Shown piece after piece: positions 16,773-25,256 of a DNA stretch of 64,000 nt. The stretch lies in contig NZ_JAWDIX010000001.1 of NCBI RefSeq assembly GCF_032380675.1, forward strand, positions 806,001-870,000, written 5' to 3'. Source of the DNA: Anaerolentibacter hominis. Lineage in GTDB: Bacteria > Bacillota > Clostridia > Lachnospirales > Lachnospiraceae. Position 1 is the first letter of the stretch, and every line of letters begins with the position of its first letter. Made by a program: the position numbers and the translations under genes. The notes below the pieces were generated by a model, which had not been told where the DNA came from, did not search any database, and saw only the letters and a program-made list of their open reading frames with translations.

Positions 16773-17726
16773 ATGAAAAAGAAATGGATACAGAGAACTG
16801 CAGCACTTTTGCTATGTGCGGCAATGCTGGCGGCCGGCAGCGGCCAGTCTGTCCCAGAGGCAGAGGCAAAAGCAGCTTCAAAAACGACAGGAGCTTATGA
16901 TAAGGAAGCCACAGGGCTTGTTATGGTGTTCGGCCGGATGGCAGAGCAGAAGGCGGATCGAATTACTCTTGATCATCCTAACAAACAGAACCCGTACCCT
17001 TCAATTATACTGAATATTACGGAGGATACCCTGATTCTGGATGCTGCAAGCCTGACTCCGGTCAAGGCGGAGGATATTGACTACGGTGAAACTCTCTACG
17101 CATACACAAGTCGGGTAATGACAAGAAGTATGCCGCCTATTTCCAATGCACGGGTTATTTTGTGCAATATACCCTACAATTTCATCATGCCTTCGTTCCA
17201 GGAAATAATGGAAGGGGCTAAGACGAGACCGGTGAATGTGCTGCAGTGGGGAAGTTTAGGTAAAGATGAGACCGGCAGATATCTGCTCACCTGTACAGAT
17301 GATCGGCTTCCAAACAAAGAAATCGTGCTCAATATAACCGAGGATACTCTGGTGCTGGATGCGGTGAAAGGACTGCCGGTGGACCTTAAGGATCTAAAGG
17401 CGAATGAAACAGTTTACGTATATACCGATCTGGCAATGACATTAAGTTTGCCGCCGATCACCAACGCTCAGTTGATTTTGTGCGGAATTCCTGCCGATTA
17501 CAAGGTGCCATCCTATTATGAGATCACAAAAGTGATAAAGGAAGACGGAGTCACATTCCTCAGTACAGATAAGGGGGATACATTAAAGGTGAATGCAGAC
17601 TGTGAGCTGAGTCCTTATCTTACGAAGAATATTGTGACAAGAGACGATCTGAAAACGGGCGGCAGAATCCTGGTTTGGGCAGACACTTCTGACCAGCCGC
17701 AGCGAATACTGATATTTTCCCGTTAA
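16773..17726 (+). CDS. Secreted protein with internal duplicated domain
   Basis: The 317-residue protein starts with a signal peptide (KKKW, hydrophobic core, AEAKA near 28-33). The mature part holds two clear repeats of roughly 90 residues, each with NITEDTL(I/V)LDA, a (Y/V)YT element, PPI(S/T)NA and a Cys-containing ILC.IP stretch; a third, weaker copy lacks the Cys. The repeats suggest tandem beta-rich domains. It is the third gene after sigma and anti-sigma with its own AAGGAGG, so it is likely an effector of, or a sensor for, that envelope response. I do not know its function. Confidence 0.72.
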   Translation: MKKKWIQRTAALLLCAAMLAAGSGQSVPEAEAKAASKTTGAYDKEATGLVMVFGRMAEQKADRITLDHPNKQNPYPSIILNITEDTLILDAASLTPVKAEDIDYGETLYAYTSRVMTRSMPPISNARVILCNIPYNFIMPSFQEIMEGAKTRPVNVLQWGSLGKDETGRYLLTCTDDRLPNKEIVLNITEDTLVLDAVKGLPVDLKDLKANETVYVYTDLAMTLSLPPITNAQLILCGIPADYKVPSYYEITKVIKEDGVTFLSTDKGDTLKVNADCELSPYLTKNIVTRDDLKTGGRILVWADTSDQPQRILIFSR

Positions 17727-17790
17727 TTGCAAGAGTATACTAAAATGAAGTCAAAGAGAGTTCTTCATGTCTGCCAGAGACATACCCCCA

Positions 17791-17845
17791 TAGAAAGAAC
17801 TACACCCCGGCCGGTAAAAACCGGTTCGGGGTGTAGTTCTTTCTA
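17791..17845. terminator. Bidirectional terminator
   Basis: An 18-bp perfect outer stem (AGAAAGAACTACACCCC and complement), with an inner CCGG pair region, separates the sigma operon from the converging ydj-type operon. Confidence 0.9.
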
Positions 17846-17866
17846 ACTTTATTTCTTTTATTACGA

Positions 17867-18823
17867 TTACAGCTTCTGTCCGCAATTGGGACAGAAATTG
17901 GCTCCTTCTGTCTTTGCGCCGCAGTTAGGACAGAAATTAGGTTTCTTCCCGTCGGCAGGGCTGCCGGCAGAAGAACCTGCATCTTCCATAGTCTTCATCA
18001 TATCCTTGGCAATATTGATTCCCATCATCATACCGGCCATATCAGCGGCAGCGCCGCCTCCCTTTATATTTCCGGAAGCCATGCCATCTGTCATGGAAAC
18101 CTGCTGATACGTTCCCATATTTCCGATCATGCTGTGGGAGGCATTCTTGGTTATCATATCCTGGATTTCCTGAGGATAATTAAAGCTCATAACATTAAAG
18201 TTTGTCACCTTTAAGCCCAGTTTCATCAATTCCATATTCAGATCATCCTGTATTCCGGATGAAATTTCGGAAGCATTTGCCTGCAGATTGAACATATCCT
18301 TGCCCTTTCCGGCAATATGTTTCATAAGCAGCTGATCTAAAACCGCGGTAATACGCAGCTTGACATCTTCCACATAGTATTGGTTTTTCACACCGGCCAC
18401 CTGGTCAATGAGACCGACATAGTCCACTACCTTGAAGGTAAGCGTTCCATTTGCCCGGATTGGAAGACCGCCGGGAAGATTGGGGGCCGGAACCAGGACA
18501 GCATTTTTCGTCCCCCATTTGATCTGAAATTCTTTCGTGTTGACGAAAAGCACTTCGGCCCGCATTCCGGTCTTGAAACCGAATTTCAGACCTTTTAATA
18601 CGGACAGAAACGGTATGATTTCGGATTCTATGTCGTAGTCGCCCTCGTCGGTAAAAATACCGTCTATTTTACCGTTTGCCAGAAAGATAGCATCCTGTCC
18701 GGGACGGATAATCAGGCGGCTGCCTTTTTTAAGCTCATTTTCACTCCATTTATAAAATATCATATCGTCCCGAAATTCTTGCCATTCAACTACATTGGCA
18801 AATTGTCGTTTGAATAATCCCAT
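17867..18823 (-). CDS. SPFH-domain protein with C-terminal zinc ribbons (YdjI-like)
   Basis: The 318-residue protein has an SPFH/virion-core-like domain over most of its length, a Gly/Met-rich linker (about 245-280), and two C-terminal CPNCG zinc ribbons. This matches YdjI of the Bacillus ydjFGHI operon, which helps localise PspA at stressed membranes. It is the last gene of the pspA-ydjGHI-type operon, 175 nt behind the TPM-domain gene, with a large hairpin element between. The start follows AAAGGAC. Confidence 0.85.
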   Translation of the reverse strand: MGLFKRQFANVVEWQEFRDDMIFYKWSENELKKGSRLIIRPGQDAIFLANGKIDGIFTDEGDYDIESEIIPFLSVLKGLKFGFKTGMRAEVLFVNTKEFQIKWGTKNAVLVPAPNLPGGLPIRANGTLTFKVVDYVGLIDQVAGVKNQYYVEDVKLRITAVLDQLLMKHIAGKGKDMFNLQANASEISSGIQDDLNMELMKLGLKVTNFNVMSFNYPQEIQDMITKNASHSMIGNMGTYQQVSMTDGMASGNIKGGGAAADMAGMMMGINIAKDMMKTMEDAGSSAGSPADGKKPNFCPNCGAKTEGANFCPNCGQKL

Positions 18824-18863
18824 TTGTATTTGTCCTTTCTATCTGGATTAGATTTTACTGAGG

Positions 18864-18994
18864 CAAGCCATACAAGCTCGCAAATACTGCGTATTTACTC
18901 GCTTAAGGCTGCGCCTTATACGAAGGAAATGATAAAACTGTCTGGAGAAACAAGTTCCTCCATGCAGTTTATCATTTCCTTCTTGCATGGCTTG
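18864..18994. repeat. Complex inverted-repeat element (GCTCGCTTA family)
   Basis: The outer arms are CAAGCCATACAAG (18864-18876) and CTTGCATGGCTTG (18982-18994). The inner arms are GAAGGAAATGATAAAACTG (18922-18940) and its near-complement (18965-18982). Between the left arms sit two mini-hairpins, AAATACtgcGTATTT and AAGGCtgcGCCTT, joined by ACTCGCTTA. A similar plan occurs at 50505-50642. It lies between two genes of one operon. Confidence 0.7.
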
Positions 18995-18998
18995 GTTT

Positions 18999-19784
18999 TT
19001 AAAAGTGTCCTCCTCCGTGGCTTCCGCCACCACCGCCACCGCCTGAGGATCTGCCGGAGCTTCCTCCTGAACTGGAGCTGGAAGCCTTTCTGGTGCGGGT
19101 TGTCGTGGTACGCAGATACGTATCACGCTGTCCGGTAAGACGGGAATGAGCGGGATCAAGGTATGTGGACTGGCCTGCCGTCATACGGCCTCCACGTCCG
19201 GAAACCATACATGCCAGGGAAATTCCGCCCACCAAAAGTGCTGCAAATACCTGAAACCAGGTCCGGAAGAAAATAAGATCCGGATTGACCCCGGGCCGAA
19301 ATTGAAGGTACCGGTTGGCCAGCTTCAGATAGGTCATACAGGCTCCATAGTAATCCTGACGGCTCAAGTCGGATGAGAGTTTATCAAATATTTTTGTACA
19401 GCGGTCGTTGTCCAGTTTTGTTTTTGCTGTTCCCTGACCGGATACATCCGCATATCGAAAGCCCATGTCGATTGTAAGAATGACGCAATCTTTCTCCGTT
19501 TCTCCATGTTCGTTGATAAAGTCACCGTAGAAGGATTCGGAATAGCCTTCCGTGTCATTTCCTGTATCCAGGGTGGTGAGAACAAAGAAATTTATGTTGC
19601 GCTTTGCTCCGTATTTTACTGCGGCTTCCTCGATGAGATTGATTTCCTGCTCTGTCAGCAGACCGGCATCATCATAGACATGACGGATCGACGGGTCATA
19701 AGCGTTAGCGGTCTTCGGTGACAGAACCATCAGAGCCACTAACAGGAATAATACGAGAGCAGAGGTTATGTACCGGCTTTTCAA
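18999..19784 (-). CDS. TPM-domain membrane protein (YdjH/YgcG-like)
   Basis: The 261-residue protein has a signal sequence, a TPM domain (VYDDAGLLTEQEINLIEEAA, then FYGDFINEHG and KDCVILTIDM), a transmembrane helix (about 172-190) and a Ser/Gly-rich tail ending GGGSHGGGHF. This is the YgcG/YdjH layout. The start is TTG at 19784, overlapping the stop of the zinc-ribbon gene (TTGA); GGGGGTG upstream is a weak ribosome site, so expression is probably coupled. It likely acts at the membrane in the PspA-linked stress response. Confidence 0.85.
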   Translation of the reverse strand: MKSRYITSALVLFLLVALMVLSPKTANAYDPSIRHVYDDAGLLTEQEINLIEEAAVKYGAKRNINFFVLTTLDTGNDTEGYSESFYGDFINEHGETEKDCVILTIDMGFRYADVSGQGTAKTKLDNDRCTKIFDKLSSDLSRQDYYGACMTYLKLANRYLQFRPGVNPDLIFFRTWFQVFAALLVGGISLACMVSGRGGRMTAGQSTYLDPAHSRLTGQRDTYLRTTTTRTRKASSSSSGGSSGRSSGGGGGGGSHGGGHF

Positions 19785-20818
19785 AAGAAAACACCCCCAA
19801 TCAAAAAGGCGATTAACTTGATAAGCAGGAATGTACCTCCCGCAATCCCGGCGAACCAGCCGGCCATCCTCTTTTTGGAGAGAGGAGGTTTGCCCACAAT
19901 CTTTCCTGTCTGGCCGTTCATGGCAAAAACATGTTCCGACTGTTTGTAATCATAGCATACCATCCATACCGGCAGAAGCGTATAGTAGGCGTCCTGTTCG
20001 GTAAAACGGACGTCCTCTCTCCGCACAGAAGTAGTAGAGTACCCGGCAATCGTACCATTCAGGTAGGAACCGGCATACTGCCGGACTCGTTCTTTCATGC
20101 GGCCCAGAAGGTCCTGATCCGTATAGTTATATTTTTCTGCTATAAAACCGGCCAGATACGGAGTATTAAAATCTTTCAGGTTGTCATAGCGGTAGGGTTC
20201 CAGCTTATCCATCAGCTCATCGTTCATCTTCTCCGAAGCATCGGCCGGAACTTTTAGATATTTTAAATCTGCCTGCCGGAAAACATCAAAATAAGAGGTT
20301 TCTGTATAAATATAATCTCCCCGCGAGTAGCTTCTGACTCTTGTACAGGTTGCCTCCAGTACGGCATCTGTATGAACATCATAAAGCCAGAATGGGACGT
20401 AGATCCCTGTTATATTTTTAATCCGGTCGGCCGTCATAAAATCCTTGGGGGTAAGGAGCCCGTTTTTACACCACTTTTTAAACGCAGCCTGGGCTTCCTC
20501 TTTGCTGATGGAAAAAGGAATGATTTTGGCAGGAGCAAGAGATCCGCTTAAGCGGTCGTTCAAAATCATAGGCGCCCCGCAGAAGCTGCAGGTTGTAGCC
20601 GTGGTGTCTTTGTCCGTAATCAGGACGGCTCCGCAGTTGTTGCACTGATATTCCCTGGTATCCTGAAGTGTTGAGGCAGGCTGATCCCGTTCTCCGGATG
20701 GGTCTTTGTATTGATCCGCCGGCTGCTTCGCTCCGCAGCTGTCACAGACCAGCATGCCGGACTCACTGTCAAAGACCATATCAGCGCCGCAATTGGGACA
20801 CTTATATTGTAGCACCAT
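19781..20818 (-). CDS. Zinc-ribbon membrane protein (YdjG-like)
   Basis: The 345-residue protein carries two N-terminal zinc-ribbon pairs (CPNCG/CDSCG at 8-32 and CNNCG/CSFCG at about 58-80), a long soluble domain and a C-terminal transmembrane helix (about 322-342). This is the plan of YdjG, which with YdjH recruits PspA and YdjI to the membrane in Bacillus. It has AAAGGAAC before the ATG. The gap to pspA carries a hairpin array at 20841-21015 that may tune the relative amounts. Confidence 0.85.
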   Translation of the reverse strand: MVLQYKCPNCGADMVFDSESGMLVCDSCGAKQPADQYKDPSGERDQPASTLQDTREYQCNNCGAVLITDKDTTATTCSFCGAPMILNDRLSGSLAPAKIIPFSISKEEAQAAFKKWCKNGLLTPKDFMTADRIKNITGIYVPFWLYDVHTDAVLEATCTRVRSYSRGDYIYTETSYFDVFRQADLKYLKVPADASEKMNDELMDKLEPYRYDNLKDFNTPYLAGFIAEKYNYTDQDLLGRMKERVRQYAGSYLNGTIAGYSTTSVRREDVRFTEQDAYYTLLPVWMVCYDYKQSEHVFAMNGQTGKIVGKPPLSKKRMAGWFAGIAGGTFLLIKLIAFLIGGVFF

Positions 20819-20840
20819 TGTTGCGTGTTCCTTTCCTGTT

Positions 20841-20941
20841 AATCAAACGCTGGTTACCAGCTTAATGAATCAAACGCCGTTTACCGGCTTAATGAATCAA
20901 ACGTCGGATAACGACTTATTGAATCGAATCATTAAGCCGGC
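20841..20941. repeat. 27-nt tandem mini-hairpin repeat
   Basis: Three full units (20841-20867, 20868-20894, 20895-20921) begin AATCAAACG and end CTTA(A/T)TG; a partial fourth follows. The central hairpins differ but keep pairing: CTGG-CCAG, GCCG-CGGC and GTCG-CGAC. The period is exactly 27. Confidence 0.8.
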
Positions 20942-20971
20942 ATATTTTGCGCCGCACTATTGGAATGAGAA

Positions 20972-21015
20972 CCGCAGCCAGGCTGTGCGTGCAATTGCAC
21001 TGCACAGGGCTGCGG
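20972..21015. other. Long hairpin between pspA and ydjG-like genes
   Basis: CCGCAGCC, CTGTGC and GTGCAATTGCAC lead into GCACAG and GGCTGCGG, giving a near-perfect stem with a small bulge. It may stabilise or partly terminate the upstream pspA message. Confidence 0.7.
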
Positions 21016-21073
21016 CCTGATACAACGGAGCATCCGTTTAAAACGGTTCTGATAAACAGATGCCGTCCCCGCA

Positions 21074-21757
21074 TTAATTATTTTTATTCAGGCTGGCTTT
21101 TAACGCGGCCAGTTCGTCGTCCACGCTGCTGCCGGCGGAGGTAGAGTCATATTTAGACTTCAGATCCTCGATGGTATCGGCTGGCTTATTCAGCTCAGCC
21201 ATGGCATTCGCTTTATCCAGCGCCATATTGGCCTTGTCTTCCATACGCTCAAAAGCGGAAATGGAACGATTGGAGTCGGCAACGGAGGATGTCATGTCAT
21301 TTATCTTTTCCTGGGCCCTGGCAACAGCCATTTTACTCCTGATTACTTCCCGGCGGGAATTCAGCTGTGAGATATCGGATTCCAGTTTGCTGTGCAGTTC
21401 TTTCATGTGTTCCGCATTGGTGTGAGCCAGCTCATAAGCCTGCTTTAATCCGGCTTCCTTTTCTGTAAAATTCGCCTTTTTCTCCAGGAACGATCTTGCG
21501 TCGGCATCGTTGCCTGCTTCCAGTGCCTTTACAGCATAGTTCTGTAAGGCGGCAATCTCCGATGAACACTCATCCAGTGCCCGTTTGGCACGTTGTTCCT
21601 CTGCCATCACGGCAGCCGTCTCTGATTTAACTTTTCCCAGGTCTGAATTCAGATTCCGAAGATACTGATCAATCATTTTCTCCGGGTCCTCGGCCTTATC
21701 CAGAAGTGCGTTGATGTTGCTTGCCATAATATCTTTGAATCTTGCTAAAATTCCCAT
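21074..21757 (-). CDS. pspA: Phage-shock protein A / IM30 family protein
   Basis: The 227-residue protein is almost wholly coiled-coil: MGILARFKDIMASNINALLD is the amphipathic membrane-binding helix, followed by EDPEKMIDQYLRNL and long heptad stretches. PspA oligomers bind damaged membranes from the inside and limit proton leak. It is the first gene of a pspA-ydjGHI-type operon and has AAAAGGAGGAT before the ATG. In Bacillus the operon is under an ECF sigma factor; the divergent ECF operon nearby makes a similar link possible here, but I see no shared promoter. Confidence 0.93.
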   Translation of the reverse strand: MGILARFKDIMASNINALLDKAEDPEKMIDQYLRNLNSDLGKVKSETAAVMAEEQRAKRALDECSSEIAALQNYAVKALEAGNDADARSFLEKKANFTEKEAGLKQAYELAHTNAEHMKELHSKLESDISQLNSRREVIRSKMAVARAQEKINDMTSSVADSNRSISAFERMEDKANMALDKANAMAELNKPADTIEDLKSKYDSTSAGSSVDDELAALKASLNKNN

Positions 21758-22103
21758 GAATATCCTCCTTTTAATTGAGTGCTAACCAAAGCACAGACTT
21801 GATACCCTTATTTTATATTATACATAGTGCTGCTGATGATGAAACAGTACAAAAAACCCAGTATTAAGGTATGTGTTCCACCTTACCGCCTGCACTGTTT
21901 TATCTATAACCAGTTTAGTGTTTTTTCGACAGAGCGTCAAGGAAAACAGGGGCTTAAGGATACAAAATAAGATATTATTAATATTTTATGTATAGTAGTA
22001 AATATACAAAGAGAGCCATCTGATCTGTCACGATACAGAGGCTCTCTTAAACTATATAAGACATGTTTCGAAGTTGCATGAATAAAATTAAGAAACCGAT
22101 TCA
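21758..22103. other. Intergenic region between pspA and gntR
   Basis: The region holds the pspA promoter area (a minus-strand TATAAT near 21823) and the gntR terminator at 22009-22048. I see no small gene here. Confidence 0.5.
22009..22048 (-). terminator. gntR terminator
   Basis: AAGAGAGCC (22009-22017) pairs with GGCTCTCTT (22040-22048), with an inner TCTG/CAGA stem. On the minus strand a T-rich tail follows. Confidence 0.75.
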
Positions 22104-22742
22104 TTAAATACTGCGTATATCTGACTCCAGAAGCTTCATAGCCAGAGGAAGATTATTTTTGCGGATAGCCCGCAGTATCTCCTGATGCAGCCCGGCGGAT
22201 TCCGCAAAAATTTGTTTATGCCAGCGTTCCCATAGTATCTGGGCGTAGGCCCTTTTTTGAACGGTCAGAGCGGAGCGGAGCTGGCCCAGGGCATAATCAT
22301 TGTTGTAACAGGACATGAGTGTCAGATGAAATTCAATATTGTTCTCCCAATGGGTAAAGGCATCGTATTCTGCGCCGTCCCTGTATTTCTCAGAAAACAT
22401 GATATCCTCAAGCGTCTTTAAATGCTCTGGTGTGATACAGTTCCAGCTGCGTGACATAAAACCGCACTCCAGCGTAATGCGGTACTCCTGAACGCTCTTA
22501 ATATACTCCTGAGAAAGGGGAGTAACCTTATAGCCATAGCAGGGAATGCTGTGAAGAATATTTTCATTGCATAACTCCACCAGAGCTTCCCGCACCGGCG
22601 CCCGGCTCACATCAAATTTTTCCATCAGTGCCTTTTCTGTAATTACCTGATCCGGAAGATATACACTGTGCATGATGTCGGTAAGTACAGAGGCATAAAT
22701 CTGCTTCTTTAAGGTGTTTTTCTTGGATGAGTCCCTGGTCAT
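22104..22742 (-). CDS. GntR family regulator, FCD/FadR subfamily
   Basis: The 212-residue protein has the GntR winged helix (LPDQVITEKALMEKFDVSRA, then PVREALVELCNENIL, about 29-65) and an all-helical FCD domain with a conserved Arg-rich and His/Asp pattern that binds small acids through a metal. The ATG at 22742 has GGAGGATACG upstream. It is divergent from the ATC-hydrolase and Liv transporter genes, so it most likely regulates them. A candidate operator dyad is at 22904-22927. Confidence 0.9.
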   Translation of the reverse strand: MTRDSSKKNTLKKQIYASVLTDIMHSVYLPDQVITEKALMEKFDVSRAPVREALVELCNENILHSIPCYGYKVTPLSQEYIKSVQEYRITLECGFMSRSWNCITPEHLKTLEDIMFSEKYRDGAEYDAFTHWENNIEFHLTLMSCYNNDYALGQLRSALTVQKRAYAQILWERWHKQIFAESAGLHQEILRAIRKNNLPLAMKLLESDIRSI

Positions 22743-23105
22743 CGCGTATCCTCCATAAGTGTGGAAACATAAGTGGTACATTCTTTAGCGGCATAGTTAC
22801 AGACCGGCTATAAGTATAAAATAACAAAAATTCAAGAAAGCCTTCCCGTCAGCAGACGGAAGAAGACCAGCCTTGAACCAAAGAAAATTAACACGTTTTA
22901 TTCATATGTCATACAAAATGATCATATCAAGAAGCGTGAAAATTGTCAATAATCGTCAATAAAAGTCAACAAAGAGAAACGGACTGAACATACCAGCCGT
23001 AACCAAAAGAGATACAAGATTACCTTATAAAAATAAGTTGTTTGGGCAAGATGCATAATAAAATTAATAAATTTTATAAAAGAATGACAAAAATACTAAA
23101 TTTCG
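22743..23105. promoter_or_regulatory. Divergent control region, candidate GntR operator
   Basis: The 461-bp gap between gntR and the hydrolase gene holds an imperfect dyad, ATATGTCAT-acaaa-ATGATCATAT (22904-22927), and a threefold GTCAA repeat at about 22948-22972. These are the only operator-like signals I see. Confidence 0.4.
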
Positions 23106-23134
23106 TTGACACTGTTTCATGATACTGATATGAT
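23106..23134 (+). promoter_or_regulatory. Promoter of the ATC hydrolase / Liv operon
   Basis: TTGACA (23106-23111), 17 nt and TATGAT (23129-23134) form a strong promoter. The leader to the ATG at 23204 is about 65 nt. Confidence 0.75.
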
Positions 23135-23203
23135 TAGCCTAAGATTTGGCAGTAAACCAAATGGAAATGAAACACGGAAAAAGTCGAAGGAGGAGAATTT
23201 ACT

Positions 23204-23701
23204 ATGTCAAACATTAAGAATTTATCACTGGTATTCAGCGATGAGAAGGTGGCAATCAACAGAAAGGCAATTGAGCACAGAGCAACCTGGATGGGACTTA
23301 CCTATGATGAGGGGATTAAAGCAGGTGTGGATGCAGAGACAATCGCCAGAAAAGCAATCACCCGTACAGGTCATGTACATGGAGCTAATTTTAAGGCGGC
23401 TTGTGAGGATTCCACAGATTGCAGCCAGTTCTGCGCGGCATTTTTAGATGATCTTGGTAAGACCACGTTCCAGATGGACGTAACAGAGTGCACAAAGGAT
23501 GATTTAAAGATCGAATTCCACTACTGTCCATTGGTAAGTGCATGGCAGAAGCTGGGCTTTGACGATGAGACCTGTGCAAAGCTTTGCGATATGGCAATGG
23601 ACGGAGACAGAGGAATTGCAGCAGAAAACGGCTTAAAGCTGGATCTGACCGATACGATTGCGAAGGGATGTCCAACCTGCAAACTGCATTTCCATAAATA
23701 A
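23204..23701 (+). CDS. L-2-amino-thiazoline-4-carboxylate hydrolase family protein
   Basis: The 165-residue protein looks like the ATC-hydrolase family (PF14196): FHYCPLVSAWQKLG with a conserved His-Tyr-Cys, LCDMAMDGDRG, and a C-terminal CPTCKLHFHK. The founding enzyme opens the thiazoline ring to S- or N-carbamoyl-cysteine on the way to cysteine. The real substrate here is unknown. It is the first gene after a strong promoter and precedes a complete Liv-type ABC transporter, suggesting that the transporter brings in its substrate. AAGGAGGAG precedes the ATG. Confidence 0.75.
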   Translation: MSNIKNLSLVFSDEKVAINRKAIEHRATWMGLTYDEGIKAGVDAETIARKAITRTGHVHGANFKAACEDSTDCSQFCAAFLDDLGKTTFQMDVTECTKDDLKIEFHYCPLVSAWQKLGFDDETCAKLCDMAMDGDRGIAAENGLKLDLTDTIAKGCPTCKLHFHK

Positions 23702-23755
23702 GGAATCAGACAGCTGATTGACTTTACATATGAATCGGTTACGGCAAGGAAGTGA

Positions 23756-23774
23756 GCGGATGCAATGCATCCGC
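23756..23774 (+). other. Hairpin between hydrolase and binding-protein genes
   Basis: GCGGATGC-AAT-GCATCCGC is a perfect 8-bp hairpin without a T-run, probably a processing or stability element. Confidence 0.6.
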
Positions 23775-23816
23775 AAACTTTGTTGACGTTTTAATTATTT
23801 AAAAGGAGGAAGAAAT

Positions 23817-25064
23817 ATGAAAACAAAAAAGCTTGTTGCATTGCTTCTGTGCCTTGCACTGGTGGTAGGTAGTCTGACCGGCTGTTCCAAAAAGGATGAT
23901 AATGCCGGAGATGACAGCCAGCAGACCGGCGGACAGACAACTACGGATGATAAGAAGGATGATGCGGATAAAGATTCCGGCTCCGACGATTTCAAGGGAA
24001 CCATTAAATTGGGCGGCCTTGCTCCTCTTACCGGCAATTATGCCGAGTATGGAAAAGGCTTCCAGGTAGGTTTCGCGATGGCGATTGAAGAGATCAATGC
24101 CAAAGGCGGAGCGAATGGATACAAGCTGGAGATCGAAATAAAAGATTCCCAGGGCGATCCGGTTACCTCTTCCACACTGTGTACAGACTTTGCAGAAGAT
24201 GATGAAATCATGGCGATTCTTGGTGATTTCACATCTGGCGCTTGTAAAGCAAACGCAGAAATCGTTGACCGTTACGGAATTGTACAGCTCAGCCCGACAG
24301 CGTCTGCTGACGACTATGCGGAAATGAGTGAGTACTGTTTCAGTATCATGGGTCGTCAGGACGTTGAAGCGCCTTTCCTTGCCAAATATATCCTGAACAA
24401 ATACCTGGAAGCTAAGAAGATTGCGGTTATCCGTGTAGACAGCGACTGGGGCCTTTCCTGCTACAGCAACTTTGAAAAACAGGCTAAGGTAGAAGGCCTT
24501 GACGTTACGGTAGAAACCTATGCTACCGGTGAGAAGGACTTCAGTTCCCTGATTACCAAGATGAAAGCCACAAATCCGGACGTTCTGGTAGTTATGGATC
24601 AGGGCGACGCGGTTGCACAGATCTTTAACCAGGCAGATGCCGCAGGCTGGGAGATTCAGCATGTTGCACTTGGACCTGGAACCAGTGCTCAGGTAGCGGA
24701 CCAGCTGACCGATAAGGATAACCTGATCTTAACGAGCCCATTCTTCTTTGATGAGAATGATGCAGAACTGACCGCTTGGAAGACCGAGTTTGAAAGCCGT
24801 GCAGGTTTCAGCCCGACGATTCATCCGGCTTGTGCATATGATTGTATCTATCTGATTGCAAACGCGATCGAGAAGATCGGCGACGGAGAAGTGACCCGTG
24901 ACGCCATCCGCGATGCGCTTGCATCCAATACCTATGAAGGTGTTACCGGCCAGATCGTATTTACAGAAGCTGGTGATATCAAACGTAATTATATGATCTG
25001 CGGACTGAAAGAAGGTAAATGGACCGTTCTTGAAGGCTTCGAATACGGCGCAGCAGGCGTGTGA
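23817..25064 (+). CDS. Liv-type ABC transporter substrate-binding lipoprotein
   Basis: The 415-residue protein has a lipoprotein signal (lipobox LTGC, C24), an acidic Asp/Gly/Gln-rich linker to about residue 60, and a periplasmic-binding type I fold (IKLGGLAPLTGNYAEYGKGF, MAIEEINAKGG, AVIRVDSDWG). It binds the substrate outside and delivers it to the LivHM-like permeases. The family includes amino acid, amide and urea binders, so the ligand cannot be read out. AAAAGGAGG precedes the ATG. The following hairpin may keep its message more abundant than the rest. Confidence 0.93.
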   Translation: MKTKKLVALLLCLALVVGSLTGCSKKDDNAGDDSQQTGGQTTTDDKKDDADKDSGSDDFKGTIKLGGLAPLTGNYAEYGKGFQVGFAMAIEEINAKGGANGYKLEIEIKDSQGDPVTSSTLCTDFAEDDEIMAILGDFTSGACKANAEIVDRYGIVQLSPTASADDYAEMSEYCFSIMGRQDVEAPFLAKYILNKYLEAKKIAVIRVDSDWGLSCYSNFEKQAKVEGLDVTVETYATGEKDFSSLITKMKATNPDVLVVMDQGDAVAQIFNQADAAGWEIQHVALGPGTSAQVADQLTDKDNLILTSPFFFDENDAELTAWKTEFESRAGFSPTIHPACAYDCIYLIANAIEKIGDGEVTRDAIRDALASNTYEGVTGQIVFTEAGDIKRNYMICGLKEGKWTVLEGFEYGAAGV

Positions 25065-25115
25065 TTGTCAGGCATAAATAACCTGGATAAATTTAAAATG
25101 ATGTAATATTCAGCC

Positions 25116-25165
25116 GGCTGTCCGACCGTTTGCTCCGGTATTTAACCGGGGCGGTCAGGGCAGCC
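25116..25165 (+). other. Large hairpin between binding-protein and permease genes
   Basis: GGCTGTCCGACCG pairs with CGGTCAGGGCAGCC, with an inner CCGG stem. Such hairpins often raise the level of the binding-protein message. Confidence 0.75.
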
Positions 25166-25256
25166 TGCTCTTTACATGGGAGTCAGAACTGCCGGAGATG
25201 CAGTGCTGGGGGTATCCCATATAAATAGAGTCCGGGGGTAAATTTGGAGGAATTCT

